A stretch of DNA of 64,000 nt, from NCBI RefSeq assembly GCF_006476605.1, contig NZ_ML636802.1, positions 310,001 through 374,000 of the forward strand. Direction: 5' to 3'. Each line of letters opens with the position of its first letter. Position 1 is the first letter of the stretch. Below, piece after piece: positions 24,910 through 34,431 of the stretch. A program made the position numbers and the translations under genes. Origin of the DNA: Brucella gallinifaecis. GTDB taxonomy: Bacteria; Pseudomonadota; Alphaproteobacteria; Rhizobiales; Rhizobiaceae. Under the pieces are notes generated by a model. It searched no databases. It was not told the DNA's origin and saw nothing but the letters and a program-made list of their open reading frames with translations.

Positions 24910-25616
24910 AACAAATGGCCGTCCCTGTTCTTCTGTATCATCAGATCGCTGCATTACCGCACAAGAAAATCCCGTTTCGCGGGCTTTGGGTACACCCGGA
25001 TAAATTCCGCAGCCAGATGGCCTGGCTGAAAAGGCTTGGCTATCAGGGCCTGTCACTGCGCAACGCCCTGCCCTATATCAAGGGCGAGAAGATGGGTAAG
25101 GTTGTGGTCATTACCTTTGATGACGGTTTTCTCAATAATTATGAAAATGCCCTGCCCGTGCTTGCCGAATTCGGCTTCACTGCAACCAATTATTTTGTTG
25201 CCAATCAGCTGGGCGGCAGCAATGTCTGGGATCAGGCAATGGGCGTGCCGGTAACACCGTGCATGTCGGTTGAACAAATGCGCGAATGGGCAGAACTCGG
25301 CCATGAAGTCGGTGCGCATACGCTTGATCACGTCAATCTGGAAAAGACACCGGAGGAAGAAGCGCGGCGTCAGATTGTCCAGTCCAAAACCATGCTCGAA
25401 GATATGCTTGGATCGGAAGTGACCAATTTTGCCTATCCCTATGGCGGCAATCTCCCCATCCATCGCGATATGTGCCGTGAAGCAGGCTATGAAACTGCCA
25501 CAACAACGGTTCATGCACGCGCACGCGCTGATGACGATCCGTTTGCCATGCCGCGGGTTTATGTCCGCCGCAGGGATCTGGCGCCAAAATTCATCTACCG
25601 CCTGATGACCCGTTAA
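24906..25616 (+). CDS. Polysaccharide deacetylase (NodB/CE4 family)
   Basis: 236 residues. CE4 motifs in order: VVVITFDDGFLNNY (TFDDG catalytic/metal Asp), HEVGAHTLDHVNL (metal-binding H-x3-H), and FAYPYGGNLP. Removes N- or O-acetyl groups from a polysaccharide or a lipid-linked sugar. No signal peptide is obvious, so action in the cytoplasm on a precursor is possible. Coupled to the GT25 gene by a 4-nt overlap, which suggests that both modify the same surface glycan. Confidence 0.88.
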   Translation: MKQMAVPVLLYHQIAALPHKKIPFRGLWVHPDKFRSQMAWLKRLGYQGLSLRNALPYIKGEKMGKVVVITFDDGFLNNYENALPVLAEFGFTATNYFVANQLGGSNVWDQAMGVPVTPCMSVEQMREWAELGHEVGAHTLDHVNLEKTPEEEARRQIVQSKTMLEDMLGSEVTNFAYPYGGNLPIHRDMCREAGYETATTTVHARARADDDPFAMPRVYVRRRDLAPKFIYRLMTR

Positions 25617-25625
25617 AAAAGCCAG

Positions 25626-25673
25626 CTATTTATTTGCTTTAGATCCCAACTATTTATTTGATTCAGATCAATG
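25626..25673 (+). promoter_or_regulatory. Tandem FNR/FixK boxes upstream of hemA
   Basis: 25658-25671 reads TTGATTCAGATCAA, a perfect FNR/FnrL/FixK consensus (TTGAT-N4-ATCAA). It lies in the second of two 24-bp direct repeats (25626-25649 and 25650-25673, both beginning CTATTTATTTG); the first copy holds a decayed box, TTGCTTTAGATCCC. The box centre is about 101 bp before the hemA ATG. FNR-type control of hemA is known in other alphaproteobacteria. Confidence 0.85.
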
Positions 25674-25765
25674 CAAATTAACGAAAGCGTGGCAAATTGC
25701 CCGGCATTGCGGCATGGACGCAACAGCGCAAAAGCGGTACTAGAGCAATAACTAAGGAGCGTATA

Positions 25766-27043
25766 ATGGACTATCGCCGTTTTTTTGAAGAAGCGATCGA
25801 CCAGCTGCACGCCGAGAAACGTTACCGCGTTTTTGCTGATCTTGAACGCATTGTCGGACGTTTCCCCCGCGCTATCTGGCGTAACAATGGATCACCCCGT
25901 GAGATCACTGTCTGGTGTTCAAACGATTATCTGGGCATGGGGCATCATCCTGATGTCATCAAGGCCATGTGTGACACTGCCAGCAGCACGGGTTCGGGCG
26001 CCGGTGGAACACGCAATATTTCGGGCAATAATCATCCGCTCGTTGAACTGGAAACAGAGCTTGCCGACCTGCATGGCAAGGAAGCGGGTCTGGTTTTCAC
26101 ATCGGGCTTTGTGTCAAACGAAGCATCGATTTCGACCATTGCGCGACTGCTGCCAAATTGCCTGATCCTTTCTGACGAGCTGAACCATGCTTCGATGATT
26201 GAAGGCGTTCGTCGTTCGGGTGCTGAGAAAAAGATATTCCGTCATAATGATGTTGAGCATCTTGAACAGCTACTGAAAGCAGCCGACCATTCCCGCGCCA
26301 AGCTGATTGTGTTTGAATCTGTTTATTCGATGGATGGCGATATTGCGCCAATCGAGAAGATTGCCGATCTCGCAAACAAATATAATGCCATGACCTATAT
26401 TGATGAGGTTCATGCCGTTGGCATGTATGGCGCACGCGGCGGCGGTATTACCGAACGCGATGGCCTTGCACACCGCATTGATATTATCGAAGGCACACTT
26501 GCCAAGGCATTCGGCGCATTGGGTGGTTACATCACCGGCTCACGCGCCATTATCGATGCTGTGCGTTCCTATGCGCCGGGCTTCATCTTCACGACATCAC
26601 TGCCGCCAGCAGTTGCTGCTTCCGCAACCGCGGCAATCCGTCATCTCAAAACCTCGCAGGTTGAACGCGACGGTCAGCAGCGGCAGGCACAACGCGCCAA
26701 GGATGTTCTTGCAGCAGCCGGTTTCCCGGTCATGTCTTCGCAAACGCATATTGTGCCAATTCTGGTCGGCAACCCGGAACTGTGCAAACAGGCCAGCGAC
26801 CGTCTGCTCGACGTGCATGGCATCTATATTCAGCCAATCAACTATCCGACTGTACCACGCGGTACCGAACGGCTTCGCATCACGCCATCGCCATTGCATG
26901 ACGATCAGCTGATCGACGGACTGAAAGATGCATTGCTTGAAGTATGGAACACGCTGGGCATTCCTTTTGCCGAGCCTGAAACGCCAAAAGCTGCCAATTC
27001 CGATCGCATCATACCATTGATGGTTTCCAAAGCAGGCGGCTGA
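25766..27043 (+). CDS. hemA: 5-aminolevulinate synthase
   Basis: 425 residues. Condenses glycine and succinyl-CoA into 5-aminolevulinate, the first step of haem synthesis by the Shemin route of alphaproteobacteria. Fold-I PLP enzyme: [20 protein letters not shown] start, [34 protein letters not shown] (PLP-ring Asp), and the [15 protein letters not shown] lysine for the Schiff base. The ATG at 25766 has AAGGAG 6 nt upstream; an in-frame start at 25697 lies in promoter DNA. Preceded by FNR boxes, followed by a strong terminator. Confidence 0.97.
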   Translation: MDYRRFFEEAIDQLHAEKRYRVFADLERIVGRFPRAIWRNNGSPREITVWCSNDYLGMGHHPDVIKAMCDTASSTGSGAGGTRNISGNNHPLVELETELADLHGKEAGLVFTSGFVSNEASISTIARLLPNCLILSDELNHASMIEGVRRSGAEKKIFRHNDVEHLEQLLKAADHSRAKLIVFESVYSMDGDIAPIEKIADLANKYNAMTYIDEVHAVGMYGARGGGITERDGLAHRIDIIEGTLAKAFGALGGYITGSRAIIDAVRSYAPGFIFTTSLPPAVAASATAAIRHLKTSQVERDGQQRQAQRAKDVLAAAGFPVMSSQTHIVPILVGNPELCKQASDRLLDVHGIYIQPINYPTVPRGTERLRITPSPLHDDQLIDGLKDALLEVWNTLGIPFAEPETPKAANSDRIIPLMVSKAGG

Positions 27044-27063
27044 CCGGTTTAATGTAACCTATG

Positions 27064-27091
27064 AAAAAGGCCGGTTTTAACCGGCCTTTTT
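27064..27091. terminator. Bidirectional terminator between hemA and aminotransferase
   Basis: AAAAAGGCCGG (27064-27074) and CCGGCCTTTTT (27081-27091) around TTTTAA. A and T runs on both sides make it work for both convergent genes. Confidence 0.92.
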
Positions 27092-27096
27092 CGTAT

Positions 27097-28263
27097 CTAG
27101 AGACTATTGATCCAGCGAACCAGTCTTGATGCCGCTTCATCAATCTGTTGCGGATCGCGGCAGAAGCAAAGCCGGAAATAACCCTCGCCACCCACACCAA
27201 AGGCGCTGCCCGGAGCCAGCCCTACATTGGCATGATCAACCATGTCGATTGCCGCCTTCACCGAATCGCTGACACCCTCAACACCGAAAAACAGATAAAA
27301 CGCCCCCTGCGGCGGGGTCAGGTGAACCTTGCCGGTTTCCTGCAAGTTTGCGCAGAGGCGATCCCGGGTTGAACGGGCACGTTCAACCTGCATCGCAATA
27401 AAATCATCACCATGATCAAGGGCTGCAACCGCGCCGCGCTGCATGAATTGCGCCACGCCGGAATTGGAATATTGGATCATATTCTCAATAACAGGGCCGA
27501 TGGATGGATGCACATTCATCCAGCCCACGCGCCAGCCGGTCATTGCCCAGTTTTTCGAGAAGGAATTGACGAAAATAATGCGGTCATCCGGCTCCATAAT
27601 ATCCATCAAGGACGGCGCACGCCCGCCACCATAATAGAAATGGGTGTAAATTTCGTCGGCAATAATCCAGATGCCCTTTTCGCGTGCCAGATTGAGAATG
27701 AAGCGCAGCGTCTCAATATCAGCGGTCCAGCCGGTCGGGTTGGATGGCGTATTGATAAAGATCGCACGGGTACGCGGCGTGATTGCGCTGGCTATTCTAT
27801 CAGGATCAAGCACCCAGCCATTGGCACCAAATTCAAGTTCAACAGGCACCGGAACCGCACCTGCAAGCCCGGCTGCGCCAACAAAATTCGGCCATGCCGG
27901 TGAAAGATAAATTGCTTCTTCACCTGCTCCTGTGGTGGCAGTCAGCGCCATTTCAATGGCGTGCATACCAGAGCCGGTCACGTAAAAATTTTCCGGCTTG
28001 AACGGTTGTGGAAAATGACGCGCATGATAGCGCACCAGCGCTTCACGCAATTCAGGAATACCGGCCTGCCAGGTATAGAAGGTTTCACCATTTTCTATGG
28101 CTGACTTCGCAGCATCGCGGATAAAATCAGGGGTTGGCAGATCCCCCTCGCCAACCCATAGCGGAATAATTCCCGGTTTGCCGCGACCATGATTGGCAAC
28201 GGTAATAATACCACTATCCGGTGCACTGGCTGCTTCACGGCGAAGATCAGTAAAAAGCGTCAT
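27097..28263 (-). CDS. Class I/II PLP-dependent aminotransferase
   Basis: 388 residues, aspartate-aminotransferase (fold I, subgroup I) type. NTPSNPTGWTADIETLRFIL contains the conserved NPTG, IIADEIYTHFYY gives the PLP-pyridine Asp, and FVNSFSKNWAMTGWRVGW gives the Schiff-base Lys; the C-terminal FRLCFCRD carries the substrate Arg. The amino donor is not readable. ATG at 28263 (GGGAACAG upstream) preferred over the one at 28275. Isolated gene, convergent with hemA. Confidence 0.87.
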   Translation of the reverse strand: MTLFTDLRREAASAPDSGIITVANHGRGKPGIIPLWVGEGDLPTPDFIRDAAKSAIENGETFYTWQAGIPELREALVRYHARHFPQPFKPENFYVTGSGMHAIEMALTATTGAGEEAIYLSPAWPNFVGAAGLAGAVPVPVELEFGANGWVLDPDRIASAITPRTRAIFINTPSNPTGWTADIETLRFILNLAREKGIWIIADEIYTHFYYGGGRAPSLMDIMEPDDRIIFVNSFSKNWAMTGWRVGWMNVHPSIGPVIENMIQYSNSGVAQFMQRGAVAALDHGDDFIAMQVERARSTRDRLCANLQETGKVHLTPPQGAFYLFFGVEGVSDSVKAAIDMVDHANVGLAPGSAFGVGGEGYFRLCFCRDPQQIDEAASRLVRWINSL

Positions 28264-28373
28264 CTGTTCCCACATATTGCCTGTTTTGGTGCGCCATATC
28301 TAGCAAGACACAGTCATGAAATCATGCGGTATTTTTTGATGTTTCGATCAGCCGGCATGATGGATCAAACAAA

Positions 28374-28395
28374 AACGGAGCCTGTTATGGCTCCG
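28374..28395 (-). terminator. Terminator of mscL
   Basis: CGGAGCC (28376-28382) and GGCTCCG (28389-28395) with a 6-nt loop; the minus-strand tail is TTTTTG. Lies 25 nt past the mscL stop. Confidence 0.88.
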
Positions 28396-28420
28396 CTTCC
28401 GAGTGATTATTGCAAAACAA

Positions 28421-28843
28421 TCAGGCTTTGCTCTGCTTTGCAAGAAGATCGCGAATTTCTTCCAGAAGCACTTCTTCGCGTGGCAGTTCTGCAGCAGCTT
28501 CCGGCTTTGCTTCTTCCTTCTTCTTGAGTCTGTTCATGCCTTTGACAACAAGGAACAAAACCCATGCGATGATCAGGAAGTTGATAAGCAAGGTAACGAA
28601 ATTACCATAAGCAATGGTCGCACCGGCATCACGAGCCGCGGCCAGCGTTGTTTGCGGATTGCCGGCAAGCTGAATGAACATATTGGAGAAATCGATACCA
28701 CCTGTGATCAAACCAATGATCGGCATGATGATGTCATTGACAATCGAATTAACAAGGCTGCCAAATGCCCCACCGATGATCACACCGATAGCCAGATCGA
28801 CCATATTGCCCTTGAGAGCAAATTCTTTGAATTCTTTTAACAT
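28421..28843 (-). CDS. mscL: Large-conductance mechanosensitive channel
   Basis: 140 residues, normal for MscL. Starts [20 protein letters not shown] with TM1 [19 protein letters not shown], a periplasmic loop, TM2 [20 protein letters not shown] and a charged C-terminal helix ([12 protein letters not shown]). Opens under hypo-osmotic shock to release solutes. Good GAGGGATA ribosome site; own terminator. Confidence 0.96.
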   Translation of the reverse strand: MLKEFKEFALKGNMVDLAIGVIIGGAFGSLVNSIVNDIIMPIIGLITGGIDFSNMFIQLAGNPQTTLAAARDAGATIAYGNFVTLLINFLIIAWVLFLVVKGMNRLKKKEEAKPEAAAELPREEVLLEEIRDLLAKQSKA

Positions 28844-28985
28844 TACATATCCCTCTCGAACACGAACTTAAACCGGGCCGTCCTTGCTACGGATAAGCTT
28901 CGCCAGATAAATCACCACCATAGACATTCAAGATCAAGAATGTTCTTAAATATCAGATCACTTGATTGTAGGCGAAAATGTTCAA

Positions 28986-29018
28986 AGAAAAAGTGAATAT
29001 TCAAAATCCACTTTTTCT
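28986..29018 (-). terminator. Weak hairpin after pip
   Basis: AGAAAAAGTG (28986-28995) and CACTTTTTCT (29009-29018), 7 nt past the minus-strand stop at 29025. AT-rich stem; termination uncertain. Confidence 0.45.
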
Positions 29019-29024
29019 CTCAAA

Positions 29025-29975
29025 TCAAACGGCAAAACGCCTTGTTGCCTCGATCAGCTCATGGGTGATGCCCGGTTCTGTCACCAGATGCCCACTGTCT
29101 TCAACGATTCTGAGATCAGCTTCCGGCCACATCTTCTTGAGCTGCCAGGCATTGATGAAAGGCGTGCACATATCATAGCGGCCATGGATAATCACGCCGG
29201 GTATATGCCTTATATGTTCGACATTGCGCAAAAGCTGGTCATCGCTTTCAAGAAAGCCGCGGTTCTGGAAATAATGACACTCGATACGCGCAAAAGCGAC
29301 AGCATAAAGATCCTCACCAAATGCGTCGACACGGGCCGGATCCGGCTGAATTGACAATACCGAACCTTCCCAGCGTGCCCAGCGGCGAGCCGCTTCAAGC
29401 TGCACCTGTGGATCACGGTCGGTCAGGCGCTTGTAATAAGCGGCAATCATGTCCCCACGTTCATTTTCAGGAATATATTCCTGATATGCTTCAAAGTGGT
29501 CCGGGAAGATGATGCTGGCGCCATTGGAATACATCCATTCGACTTCAAACCGGCGTATCATGAAAATACCCCGCAGGATGATTTCCAGAACACGATCAGG
29601 ATGCGTTTGTGCATAGGCCAGACCCAGCGTCGAGCCCCATGAGCCGCCAAAGACCTGCCATTTATCAATACCGAGATGCGCACGGATATGCTCCATATCG
29701 GCGACAAGATCCCATGTCGTGTTCTCGCGCAGTTCGGCATGCGGGGTTGAACGTCCACAGCCGCGCTGATCAAACAGGATGATGCGATATTTTTTCGGGT
29801 CATGCAGGCGACGCATGGATGGGGTAATACCGCCACCCGGTCCACCATGGATCATGATCACAGGCTTGCCATCGGGATTGCCGCATTGTTCGACATGAAT
29901 GCGATGCAAAGGCGAGACTTGCAGCATCTCTTGTTTAAATGGCTCAATTTCCGGATAAAGCGTATTGCGTGTCAT
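29025..29975 (-). CDS. pip: Proline iminopeptidase
   Basis: 316 residues, peptidase family S33. HGGPGGGITPSMRRLHDP (oxyanion HGGPGG), FDQRGCGRSTPH, and FGGSWGSTLGLAYAQTHP with the nucleophile Ser in GGSWGS; a late GRYDMCTP (Asp) and EDSGHLVTEP (His) complete the triad. Cleaves N-terminal proline from peptides in the cytoplasm. The ATG at 29975 has GAGAAGG 6 nt upstream. Confidence 0.95.
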   Translation of the reverse strand: MTRNTLYPEIEPFKQEMLQVSPLHRIHVEQCGNPDGKPVIMIHGGPGGGITPSMRRLHDPKKYRIILFDQRGCGRSTPHAELRENTTWDLVADMEHIRAHLGIDKWQVFGGSWGSTLGLAYAQTHPDRVLEIILRGIFMIRRFEVEWMYSNGASIIFPDHFEAYQEYIPENERGDMIAAYYKRLTDRDPQVQLEAARRWARWEGSVLSIQPDPARVDAFGEDLYAVAFARIECHYFQNRGFLESDDQLLRNVEHIRHIPGVIIHGRYDMCTPFINAWQLKKMWPEADLRIVEDSGHLVTEPGITHELIEATRRFAV

Positions 29976-30178
29976 AAAATGCCTTCTCATTCCCGTCAGC
30001 GGCTCTCAGTCTCATGCGAAATTAGCGGAAAATGCGGCCAAAAGGCGGAAATGCGACATATGTACCAACAATATAATGTTAATTTTGGTTGCCCGTCCTG
30101 AAAATCAGCATAAAACAAAAGTGCTGCATGTGTAATGCGGCGGTTTGGGGAGGACCTTCAGAATGGCATGCGAAGCTT

Positions 30179-30829
30179 ATGCAATTTATCATCGCTGACG
30201 ACCATCCACTTTTCAGGGGGGCATTGCGACAGGTTCTGTCCAATTTGCCTGAAGAAACCGAAATTATCGAGGTCGGCGATTTCGATGCTGTGAAACAACA
30301 CGCCGCTGAGCGCGACGATATTGATTTGCTGTTGCTGGACCTGACCATGCCCGGTGGCACCGGGCTTTCGGGGCTCGTCACGCTCAAAGCGCTTCAACCC
30401 GCATTGCCGGTCATCATTGTGTCTGCCACCGATGATGCGGCAACCATCCGTCATGCGATCGAGCTTGGTGCATCGGGTTTCATCTCCAAATCAGCCAGTA
30501 TGGAAGCCATTGGCGAGGCCATTCATGCGGTTCTTGCCGGCGATATCTGGACCCCGTCCGACATTGACCTTGATCAGGCGCATGATCCCGAAACAGAAGC
30601 GCTGATTGCCAGAATCAGAACGCTCACGCCGCAGCAATCGCGCGTCTTGACCATGCTTGCGGCAGGGCTTCTCAACAAGCAGATTGCCTATGAGCTCAAT
30701 GTTTCAGAAGCAACGGTAAAGGCGCATGTTTCTGCCGTTTTACAGAAACTGGGCGTCGATAGCCGTACACAGGCCGTCATCCTTCTCTCGCGCATCGGCA
30801 GTGAAACGCTCACCTCAGAAGCAAGTTGA
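30179..30829 (+). CDS. LuxR/NarL-type response regulator (CrbR-like)
   Basis: 216 residues. Receiver domain about 1-120: FIIADDHPLFRGALRQVL (acidic pair), DLLLLDLTMPGGTGL (phospho-acceptor Asp), VIIVSATDD, ASGFISKSAS (Lys). C-terminal LuxR helix-turn-helix about 145-210: LTPQQSRVLTMLAAGLLNKQ-IAYELNVSEATVKAHVSAVL. Its stop is 7 bp from that of the hybrid kinase at 30837, facing it. In CrbSR systems this regulator activates acetyl-CoA synthetase genes; that target is inferred from the pairing. The start has only a weak GAAG upstream. Confidence 0.88.
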   Translation: MQFIIADDHPLFRGALRQVLSNLPEETEIIEVGDFDAVKQHAAERDDIDLLLLDLTMPGGTGLSGLVTLKALQPALPVIIVSATDDAATIRHAIELGASGFISKSASMEAIGEAIHAVLAGDIWTPSDIDLDQAHDPETEALIARIRTLTPQQSRVLTMLAAGLLNKQIAYELNVSEATVKAHVSAVLQKLGVDSRTQAVILLSRIGSETLTSEAS

Positions 30830-30836
30830 ATATATC

Positions 30837-33800
30837 TCATCGATATTTGGTATCGGCCGCCGCACTCTGATGCAGTACATTTGATAAAAGCGAGCGCAGT
30901 GCTGCCGGGCGCAATGGCTTGTTCAACAGGGTGACATTCTCGTCATCGGCACGTTTGCGCACTTCCTTGGAGCGATCAGCCGTCAGCAGGATCGCCGGAA
31001 TTTCCTCTCCGAAGCTTTCGCGTGCAAAACCAATCAGATCCAGCCCGTTTTCATTATCAAGATGGTAGTCGGCCACGATAATATCCGGCGCCACTTCCCG
31101 CTCCACGCAGAACAGTTTCAGGCCCGAGCCTCCACGCAATGTGGTCACATTGCAACCCCAGCCGTTCAGCAGGGTTTCCATACCCGCCAATATATTGGCA
31201 TCATTATCAATGCACAGCACGTCAAGTCCTGTCAGGCTGGATGCACGCCTGATACCCCTGCGGCTGGCAACGCTTTCAACAGGCACCGCTTCATCGCAAA
31301 CCGGAATGCGCAATGAAAATACACTGCCCTTACCCGGCACAGATGAAATGCTCAGCGGCAATTCGAGCATCCGAGCGATCCGGTCAACAATCGAAAGGCC
31401 AAGTCCAAGACCTTCTGCTTCGCGCATCCCTTCATCAAGGCGCGTGAACTCGCGGAACACCAGCTTGAGTTTTTGATTCGCAATCCCGATGCCGCTGTCG
31501 AGAACCTGCAATTCGATATAATCACCACGGCGGCGAACACCAAACAGGACACCACCCTTCCGGCTATATTTGATCCCATTGGAAACGAGATTCTGGATCA
31601 GCCGACGCAGCATGTTGCGGTCAGTCCTGACCACGACACTTGACGGCACCACGCGCAGTTTCAGCCCCTTTTTGCGGGCCATGGGTGTAAAATCGGTGGC
31701 AATCTGGCTCAACAGCTTGTCGAGACGAAAAACCGAGACATCCGGTTTCAACGCGCCCGTATCCAGTCGCGATATGTCGAGAACCATACCCAGAATGGCT
31801 TCCACCGATTCAAGCGAACTGTCAATATTGCGGGCAAGCTGGCTCGTTTCTGCGCGGCCAAGCTTTTCGGCAAGGGCGGTGCTGTAAAGCCGCGCCGCAT
31901 TGAGCGGTTGCAGAATATCATGACCAGCCGCCGCCAGAAAGCGCGTCTTGCCGAGATTGGCTTCTTCGGCGACGCTTTGCGCTTTGGCAAGTTTCTGGTT
32001 CACAAGGGTGAGCTCTGCCGTACGGTCGGCGACACGCTGTTCGAGCATTTCTGCCGCCCGCTGGCGGCTGATATCCGCCTCAACTTCGGCAGTAATATCA
32101 GTATAGGTCGCCACCAGTCCGCCGTCCGGCATCGGGTTGGAATTGATTTCCAGCACCTTGCCCGTCGATTTCAAGGTCAGACGCCACGGCTTGCGCAATG
32201 TTGCAATCGAGATGATGGCCGCATTCTGCGCATGAGGGGCAAGATCGCCACTATGCGCCAGATACTCGACAATCTCAGACACAGGAATGCCCACCTGCAT
32301 CACTTCATCGGGCAGATCAAACAGGCTGCGAAACTGACGATTCCAGCAGGTCAGCCGCAAATCCTTGTCGAGCACTGTAATCCCCTGATCCATCTGATCG
32401 AGGGCAATCTGCAACAGATCGCGGTTTTGTTGCAGGGCAACGGACGCATCATCGAGCAATTGTCGTGCATCACGGGCCGATGCATCATTGCGCTTGAGCA
32501 GCAAGGATAAAACCAGTCGTGCCGACGAGGAGCCGACTGCTGTGCCTAGCAATTGCTCGGCATAGCGGATCAGCGGTGTATCGACCGTCATGCCCAGATC
32601 GAGCCTGCGCTGCTCGCGTGCTTCAAAACGCAGAAACGCGCGTTCGACACGTTCGGCACCCAGATAACGGGCCATGGTTGCCTTGAGTTCAGCAACCGTT
32701 ACCGTGGTGCGAAAGCGCTTAAGCGTAGGTGTGCCGATAAAATAACGCGGCAGGAAAATACTGGCCTGAATCCTTTCAAGCGCTGTTGATGCACGAGACA
32801 GAGAGCCAAGAATATAAAACAGCGTATTGGCGGCAAGGCTCCAGACCACGCCATTGGTCAGCGGCAGCATGTCGGAACCAAACAAAGCCTCTGGCCGCAA
32901 TGCAGTAAAACCTAAAAAACCATCCCGCAAAATGGCAGCATTTTCAGGCGCAACTGTTGGCAATAACAGCGTATAGGCCCAGATCAGAAAGCCAGCAGAC
33001 AAGCCCAGTATCGCGCCGCGCCCATTGGCATTGCGCCAGCACAGCCCACCGATAAAAGACGGAACAAATTGGGCAATGGCAGCAAAGGAAATCAGACCGA
33101 TGGAGGCAAGGTGAATATTGTTCGACGCCATGCGGTAATAGACAAAGGCCAGCGCCAGAATGCCAATGATCGTCAGCCGCCGGGTGTTTAAAATGATCTT
33201 TGTCAGATCACGCTGTTCGGTCGGGTGACGCACGGCAAGTCTGCGAATGATCAATGGCAGAACAAGATGATTGGAGATCATGATCGAAAGCGCCACACAG
33301 GCAACAATCACCATGGCTGTTGCCGCAGACAAGCCACCAAGAAATGCAATCAGTGCCAGCCAATGCGCACCGGCTGATAGCGGCAGCGCCAGCACATAAA
33401 GATCGCCGCTCACCGTATTGCCCAGTGTCATCACGCCGATCAGTGCAATGGGAAACACGAAAATATTGATCAATATCAGATAGAGCGGAAACAGCCACGA
33501 AGCCGTGCGCAATTCCTTTTCGCTGCGGCTTTCCACGACCGTCACATGAAACTGTCGCGGCAGCATGATGATTGCGGCCGCACTCAACATCGTATGCACA
33601 ATCCATGTGCCTATGGAGGTTTCGTAGTGAAATGCTTCCAGCGCCGCGTGCGATTGCGAAATTTTTTCAATCAGCTCACCGGGCGATCCAAACATGAAAA
33701 AAGTGCAGGCCAGACCAACCGCAAGGAATGCGCAAAGCTTGATGACCGATTCGAGCGCCACGGCCAGAATAAGCCCGTCCTGATGCTCGGTTGCATCTGT

Positions 33801-34343
33801 ATGGCGTGTGCCGAACAGGATTGCAAAGACCGCCAGAACAGCAGCCACAAGCAGCGAAATATCGCCAAACACAAAGACAGATGGATCAAAGGCTGCACCA
33901 TAATGCTCCATCACCAGCCCTACGCTGCCGGAGACGGCTTTCAGTTGCAGCGCGATATAAGGAATGGAACCAACCGCCGCGATACAGGTGGCAAGGGACG
34001 CCACGCCAAAGCTTTTGCCATAGCGTGCAGCCAGAAAATCAGCGATGGAAGTGATATGCTCAGCCTTGGCAAGCCGCACAATATGGCGCAGCAGGCGGTT
34101 TCCCAGCGTAAACACCAGAATAGGGCCGATATAGATGCCTAAAAATTCAAGCCCGCGCTGGGCCGACAGGCCAACAGAGCCGAAAAAAGTCCATGACGTG
34201 CAGTAAACCGCAAGGCTGAGCGCATAGATATAGGGGCGTGGAGCGCTGCTCCAGAGGGCCGCACGTCTGTCGCCGATGCTTGCCACGGCAAACAGCAACA
34301 AAAGATACAAAAATGCGACGCCTATAATTCCCCAGCCCTGCAT
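30837..34343 (-). CDS. Hybrid histidine kinase with sodium/solute-symporter sensor domain (CrbS/NahK type)
   Basis: 1168 residues. About 1-520 is an SSF symporter-like region with some 13 membrane helices (YIYALSLAVYCTSWTFFGSV; IPYIALQLKAVSGSVG). It is followed by a linker, a PAS domain (about 640-755, IALDQMDQGITVLDKDLRLT), a HisKA domain with His near 808 (FLAAAGHDILQPLNAARLY), an HATPase (NLVSNGIKYSRKGG; EGLGLGLSIVDRIARM) and a C-terminal receiver (about 1045-1160, DIIVADYHLDNENGLDLI). Anchored in the inner membrane; may sense acetate or another transported solute. Partner regulator convergent at 30179. Strong GGGAGGG ribosome site. Confidence 0.93.
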   Translation of the reverse strand: MQGWGIIGVAFLYLLLLFAVASIGDRRAALWSSAPRPYIYALSLAVYCTSWTFFGSVGLSAQRGLEFLGIYIGPILVFTLGNRLLRHIVRLAKAEHITSIADFLAARYGKSFGVASLATCIAAVGSIPYIALQLKAVSGSVGLVMEHYGAAFDPSVFVFGDISLLVAAVLAVFAILFGTRHTDATEHQDGLILAVALESVIKLCAFLAVGLACTFFMFGSPGELIEKISQSHAALEAFHYETSIGTWIVHTMLSAAAIIMLPRQFHVTVVESRSEKELRTASWLFPLYLILINIFVFPIALIGVMTLGNTVSGDLYVLALPLSAGAHWLALIAFLGGLSAATAMVIVACVALSIMISNHLVLPLIIRRLAVRHPTEQRDLTKIILNTRRLTIIGILALAFVYYRMASNNIHLASIGLISFAAIAQFVPSFIGGLCWRNANGRGAILGLSAGFLIWAYTLLLPTVAPENAAILRDGFLGFTALRPEALFGSDMLPLTNGVVWSLAANTLFYILGSLSRASTALERIQASIFLPRYFIGTPTLKRFRTTVTVAELKATMARYLGAERVERAFLRFEAREQRRLDLGMTVDTPLIRYAEQLLGTAVGSSSARLVLSLLLKRNDASARDARQLLDDASVALQQNRDLLQIALDQMDQGITVLDKDLRLTCWNRQFRSLFDLPDEVMQVGIPVSEIVEYLAHSGDLAPHAQNAAIISIATLRKPWRLTLKSTGKVLEINSNPMPDGGLVATYTDITAEVEADISRQRAAEMLEQRVADRTAELTLVNQKLAKAQSVAEEANLGKTRFLAAAGHDILQPLNAARLYSTALAEKLGRAETSQLARNIDSSLESVEAILGMVLDISRLDTGALKPDVSVFRLDKLLSQIATDFTPMARKKGLKLRVVPSSVVVRTDRNMLRRLIQNLVSNGIKYSRKGGVLFGVRRRGDYIELQVLDSGIGIANQKLKLVFREFTRLDEGMREAEGLGLGLSIVDRIARMLELPLSISSVPGKGSVFSLRIPVCDEAVPVESVASRRGIRRASSLTGLDVLCIDNDANILAGMETLLNGWGCNVTTLRGGSGLKLFCVEREVAPDIIVADYHLDNENGLDLIGFARESFGEEIPAILLTADRSKEVRKRADDENVTLLNKPLRPAALRSLLSNVLHQSAAADTKYR

Positions 34344-34431
34344 CGCCGGACTTCCCTCCCCCTGCTATTGCGCTTCAGGGAGGCAAGCATTTTCATGTCA
34401 CTGACGCAAGCACTACTAAATAACCATGGGA

